From Colocasia esculenta (lineage: Eukaryota > Streptophyta > Magnoliopsida > Alismatales > Araceae), in contig CM024763.1 of NCBI GenBank assembly GCA_014218235.1, forward strand, positions 89,328,244 through 89,392,243: DNA of 64,000 bases. Reading direction: 5' to 3'. How positions within the stretch are numbered: position 1 is the first letter of the stretch; each line of letters begins with the position of its first letter. Below, piece after piece: positions 59,311 through 64,000 of this stretch. A program made the translations under genes and the position numbers. The notes beneath the pieces are model-generated. The model did not search any database. It was not told the DNA's origin and saw only the letters and a program-made list of their open reading frames with translations.

Positions 59311-62300
59311 AAGTCACAGTACGGTCATTCGGATCCGGGTTTATCGGGTCTGTGTGTGGTGCTCTTGACCAAGAGAAGGTCAATGGGTTGTTTGTGTGGT
59401 TTCGTGCACAGGGGAGGCAGTGTGGCCAGTTATGCCAGCCCATTTGCCACTGCTGGTTCACTGTTTGGAATCGCGGTGGAGGTAGGCGATGCGATTTGAA
59501 TGCGTCGTACATGTCGGACGCGATTCCAGGAACCCCTCTGTGACACTGAGGGTTTCTATTGGCGTAGGACAGAGGGGACGCATTTAAGGAAGTTAAATGC
59601 GGCGTCTGTCCCGGACGTAATTTGCAAAAGTGTGGTAAAAGCTTCGTTCTGGCCAGACAGAGCAAGGAAGCTCTATCCGGCGCAGGGGAGGAGTTGTTGT
59701 GGCTTCTCCAGCGATTTTCGATGAGTTTTGGCTTCAGATGGCTCATGCGGCGCGGGACCACGTGGAGGACGATGCTCGGAGCGGGGCATGCCGTCGGCGG
59801 GGGCTTTGGGCATTCTCGACGTCTTCTTCTTGTAGGGAACTTCCTACCTTTGCTTACTGTTTAAATGCATGAATGGATTGGGATTAAGGGATGGACCATG
59901 TGGTGTGGTTTGCCTCGCTAGGTTTATCCTGTTTACAGTTTTAATGGATAGAACGATGATTGTTGTGGGTTTTCTCCGTGGGGGGAAGAGGTGGGTTCGG
60001 CCTGTGAGTTGAACTCCCAGTCCTTGTGGAAACGCGGCCAGACAGCTGACACGTTCATGTGAATGCGTCGCGCTGAGCCGACGCATTTTGGGTTTATCGT
60101 CATGTTAAGCCGGCGTTGGGGTCGCTCGTCTGGTTGACCCGACATGTTTATGGGATGTGTCTGTGTGTCAACGTGACTATGTGTTGACCATTGGTTTGAC
60201 CGGTTTGGGTCTAGTGGCATCGTGTCGGGCCGCCGCGACTTGGTCGCGTCGCTAAGGGCCTATCGCGACAGCATTTTGAGTAGCGTCTGTATAGGGCCGA
60301 CGCGATCGGGTCGCGACGCTTGGCCCTGTCGCGACAAGGTTTTGGATTGGCGTCTGGACAGGTCGACGCGATTTGAGAGCGTCGCCTGTGTTCAATGCGG
60401 TTTGGTTTTCAAGGGGAATGTGGGGTGTTGGGCAGTGCAGGTCTTGTGTAGATAGCCTGGGTCAGTGGTTATTCTTTAAATATTATTGTAATGTTTAATG
60501 TGTTAAGTGGTGTGTGTTGCCATGGAGGTCACAGGGTGACCAATGAAAGCAAGTTTTTTTTCGATATTGATATGGTATTTTTATGATTTGTGTTAAGTAT
60601 GTTAATGTATTAGATAGGTGTTTAATGTTAATGTGTATAAGTCTAATGTGTGGTCTTGGGAGTCATGTGATGAGCCCGTTAATGAACGGTTGTGTGTAGG
60701 GTGGCTTGAGGGTCACAGGTGACCAATGATAAGCCATTCCTTACACTTGGGTACGTGGTGTTTGTACATAAGGTCTTATAAGTATGAATACCATAGTTTG
60801 TGTGCTTATCGAGTTTGGTGGCCGGCGCCTATTCCGGAGAACCTCTCTAGTCGTTACCCTAGTACTGGGGTGCTTATTGCTTGTCCCGGTACGGGAGTAC
60901 CGTCGAGGTTTGTGTCGTCTTCCGGACACCCCTCGCTCCGTGTTGAGTTGTACGTCCGACTGAGGGAAAGACGACAGGGGACAATGACTTGTGTTGTGGG
61001 TGTGCGGCGTTTGTAGGCGCACTCGTGTTGAGGGACGGACCCAGTAGACGTACTGGTCCTCAGCTAGTCCTGTTCCAGTTCCTCACTTTAGGGTTCTCGT
61101 CGAGCCCCTAAAGGTGTCAGGCTTGGGCCTGCGGGTGTGTGTGACCTGCAGGTTGTGATGGTTAGTTAGTCTCCACTGTTTCTTGGCTTGTTGTTGTGGA
61201 GCGGTAGTTGGACCTTCGTCCTGACTGCGAGACTAAGAGGTGGTTCTTATGCTGTGTTGTCCGGGTGGATACTGGCGTCATAAACCTAGTCCGTTCCCGA
61301 GTGGTGGTGGCATTTCCGTACCGACTCGTGTTTGGCCACTGGTTGTGCTTGTTGTGAATCGCTGGTTAAGGTTATAATCATGAACCGTTAACCGTTGTGG
61401 TGTGCCCGGGAGGTGGCACTGTTTTGTGGTTTAGTGTTGTACCTCGTGGTAGCAGGTACATGTACCCCTCAAGGGTAGTGTTGTTTGTGGTACGTGAGTC
61501 CCGACCTCAGCTGGTGTTGAGGTGAGACCATGTTATGTGGAGGTCGATGGTATGACTCTCCATGTGTTGTGGGTTATTTATATTCGTACCGTGTATTTCT
61601 AGTTATGGGTTTGGTATGTAGGTGTTGGCTGGTCATTGCAAACCCGATGCTTTGTGCGGCTGGTTTGCCTGTGAGACTGTGGCCTAGGCAGTGGTTTGCC
61701 AGTGTGGCTTATGTCAAGGTGGTTTTGGTTGTAGGGCAGACTAGTGTGTTAAGCTAGTCTTGTGCTTCCCTTTACTTTTCTGGAGGACCGGGTTTAGCCG
61801 TGTGTTTGTGATTAGTTGTGGTTAACATGCTTGTGTGTGCATGTATACGTCGATTGCCGGTGTTGCCAGTGAGACCATTTGGGTGAGGTCTAAAGGCCCT
61901 CGATTTTGTTGTATATTTTATTTCGTGTAATAAATTCATGTTTGTGTATGCATGATGTACATATCTACGTATGTATTAACTAGTTATACTTATGTGTGCA
62001 TGGTGTATATTAGTTGTAAATAATGTACGATTGCATGGTGGTAGTGTGTACATGAGAATACATATGTATGGCATGTATATATGTATAAGTTAAGCATGGT
62101 TTCTACATGTTTTGAGTTCTGCCGAAGGACCCAATTGGCGTCCACATGGATGGACGCCCATGCTGAGTCAGCGTCCACCTCGCTGGATTGCCAATACTTA
62201 AGCCACGTCCTTGATGTGGACGTTAAGATCTCTGACCTGCTGCGTTGCAGACCCCGAAACTCCGGGGCAAGCAAGCCCAGCCATTGGGGATATGTCCCCA

Positions 62301-62955
62301 ACAGCTAGCAGACCTTCACTCACCTCTCCCTCTCGGGGTTCCCCAACCCCTCTCCTTTAAAACCAAACTCCTTCTGCACCAGAAAGAGTTCTCTTGACTC
62401 TTTGCAAAGAGGAGATAAACCTAGCTTCTGTGAGAAAAACCTGAACTTGGAAGCTTGAATCCGGCGACTGAAGGCTTCTCCGCGATCCACTGTTGCTAGG
62501 AGGGAGTCTGGACTTGGGAAGGCTTCCCCACACTGGACTGAAGCTTGCATCGACTGAGAACCAGGAGGAAGGAACTTTTGGAGGCTTCTTGGGACTGCCC
62601 AAGGAGGCTTCAACACAGCAACTTAGATCCCTTTGGAGGTTTTAAAAGGGCAAGTACCCCATACATTTCGTCCATGTAGATGTCTATAGGGTTTTACTAT
62701 TTTTACAGATTTAAATCGTGTCCTGGATCCTCATTTCACCCTGTATTTGGAGCTCGGTCTATGCTCTTGCACAGACAGGAACTTGGCGTCAAGGCCTCTT
62801 GCCACCAAGATCTCCAGTTCTGCGTCCAGCGATCTTGCCGTCCAACTCCTTGAACGGCCAGAGACTGCCGTTAAGTTCTTCAGGACAGAAACAGTGAGCT
62901 TGTTCTTCCTGGTATAGACTATTTTCGACATGTTTTCGCAATGAGGATATAATGT
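59311..62955 (+). repeat. Unclassified GC/GT-rich, LTR-like sequence
   Basis: Begins abruptly after the broken coding sequence and runs into the gap. The left part has the same hairpin design as LTRs A-C. The middle is strikingly G+T-rich on the + strand. Near 62350 CTCCTTTAAAACC looks like a TATA region followed by a leader-like stretch, suggesting a plus-strand LTR. I could not find matching ends or a target duplication. No coding sequence is recognised. Confidence 0.5.
59468..60089. repeat. Hairpins with 8-nt loops in the 59-60 kb repeat
   Basis: GAATCGCGGTG-N8-CGATGCGATTT (59468-59497), GAATGCGTCG-N8-GGACGCGATTC (59498-59526) and GAATGCGTCG-N8-CGACGCATTTT (60061-60089, nine perfect pairs). 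Further GCGACG-rich inverted units follow to about 60390. Confidence 0.8.
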
Positions 62956-63055
62956 NNNNNNNNNNNNNNNNNNNNNNNNNNNNNNNNNNNNNNNNNNNNN
63001 NNNNNNNNNNNNNNNNNNNNNNNNNNNNNNNNNNNNNNNNNNNNNNNNNNNNNNN
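62956..63055. other. Assembly gap (100 N)
   Basis: Exactly 100 N, a standard placeholder for a gap of unknown size. Confidence 0.98.
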
Positions 63056-64000
63056 CCCCCGCCGAACACCACCGCCCTGCGGCCCAAACCAAACATATCA
63101 ACATAATTTTTTAAAATTTGGATGTTTTTACCCAACAGAGGACACTATGTTATCATAATTTTAAATTAAAATTAAAAAGAATTTAACATAAATTTTTAGG
63201 TAGAAATAGTTTTCTTTTTAAAATTGCTCCCAAACACCCTATAAATAACAAAATATGAGAGAAGAGATAAAAAAAATGAGAACACCTTTAATTTTTATAT
63301 TTCGTCCTAGATCAAGTTACTCTCATATTCATGAATCACGTAGGCATAGTTTGCTGCGCATCTAAATATTTAGTGAGCAGTACTGTTCTAATCTGTATTA
63401 CGTCCATTGCATATCGTGAATTAAAATGTTCGTGCGAACACTGTCCTACATCATATCCTGTGTGAGTTAAACAGAAACCTCTTGATTGACCCACAAGTCA
63501 TATGAACTGGATCAAAATGTAATCCACACATATGACTAGCTTCTTGCGCAGACCCGCAAAGGTATCACTGGATTATTCTGCATGTTATGAGACGATTAAT
63601 TATCAAACTGCATAAAAGCTAAAAACTAAATTAAAGGGCATGAAAAACAAAAAGTAGATACAGTTAGAAAGAGATAAATCGTACAGTAATGGAAAAAATA
63701 TATCTTAATCTTGTAAGCAATTGACCATCATCCCATATCGGTAGGCCGTGCACTTGCTTTATCCAAGAACGTAACCTATTTTTCTATTCTCTCACATCTC
63801 TCATTCATATATATGTTTAAAGCATTTAGATGTAAACATTTAAAAGTGTCAATATATAATAAATTAATCTTCTAATATAATAATATATAATAAGTCATTA
63901 AAGTATTGGCGTGTTAACATATCAGAATATAATCGACATTTGACCCATTCATGGTTAACTACAACAAAACTGAAAATGTTAACTAAAATACCACTATACA
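63056..64000 (+). repeat. Duplicated contig-end segment, copy 2
   Basis: Same orientation and order as 25-962, with about ten small differences and a few extra bases. It starts at the same CCCCCGCCGAACACC sequence, directly after the gap, and runs to the window end. Confidence 0.9.

Noticed and set aside
62731..63158. Reading frames spanning the gap
   Set aside because: They run through 100 N and join unrelated contig ends.

Overview
This is nuclear DNA of a flowering plant, probably a monocot. The monocot guess rests on one very GC-rich first exon in an otherwise AT-rich locus and is weak. The window holds one intact host gene, a plastid-type dihydropyrimidine dehydrogenase (PYD1), with seven exons on the minus strand at 47477-54743. 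Almost everything else is retrotransposon sequence.

Layout: (1) 1-23 is a poly-C run. Positions 25-962 recur almost exactly at 63056-64000, just after a 100-N gap, so two contigs share an end. (2) 1358-10230 is a minus-strand Ty1/copia element with two ~1.5 kb LTRs, an initiator-tRNA-Met primer site and frameshifted gag-pol. It sits inside a small foldback repeat. Its leader RNA contains four hairpins with a common core and unit-specific complementary arms. (3) 11250-36696 is a head-to-tail array of six ~1.3 kb LTRs and five ~3.5 kb internal regions. One 5-bp target-site duplication (GAAAC) bounds the whole array. It is a non-autonomous Ty3/gypsy element with a tRNA-Asp primer site (Athila-like). 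Instead of gag-pol it carries a ~440-codon reading frame with a GYF domain resembling those of plant GYF/EXA1-type proteins. (4) 36824-40373 is an internally deleted Del/Tekay-like element: one full LTR, 255 bp of internal sequence, then a broken second LTR. (5) Two nested solo LTRs follow: LTR A (40374-46334, + strand) with LTR B (42874-46019, - strand) inside it. Each has a perfect 5-bp duplication. (6) PYD1. (7) 55657-59310 holds pieces of an unrecognised coding sequence split by solo LTR C (55947-58955, perfect duplication). (8) 59311-62955 is GC-rich, LTR-like sequence that I could not delimit.

The most unusual pattern is shared by all the Del/Tekay-like LTRs. They contain clusters of inverted repeats with ~10-11-nt arms around a loop of almost always exactly 8 nt, and the loop sequence differs each time. 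In the LTR at 36824 these form two four-unit sets with an almost exact 33-bp period, and the arms show compensatory changes. The second unusual item is the GYF-domain retroelement array. Many differences between the array copies are single-base losses in short homopolymers, so some frameshifts called here may be assembly errors.
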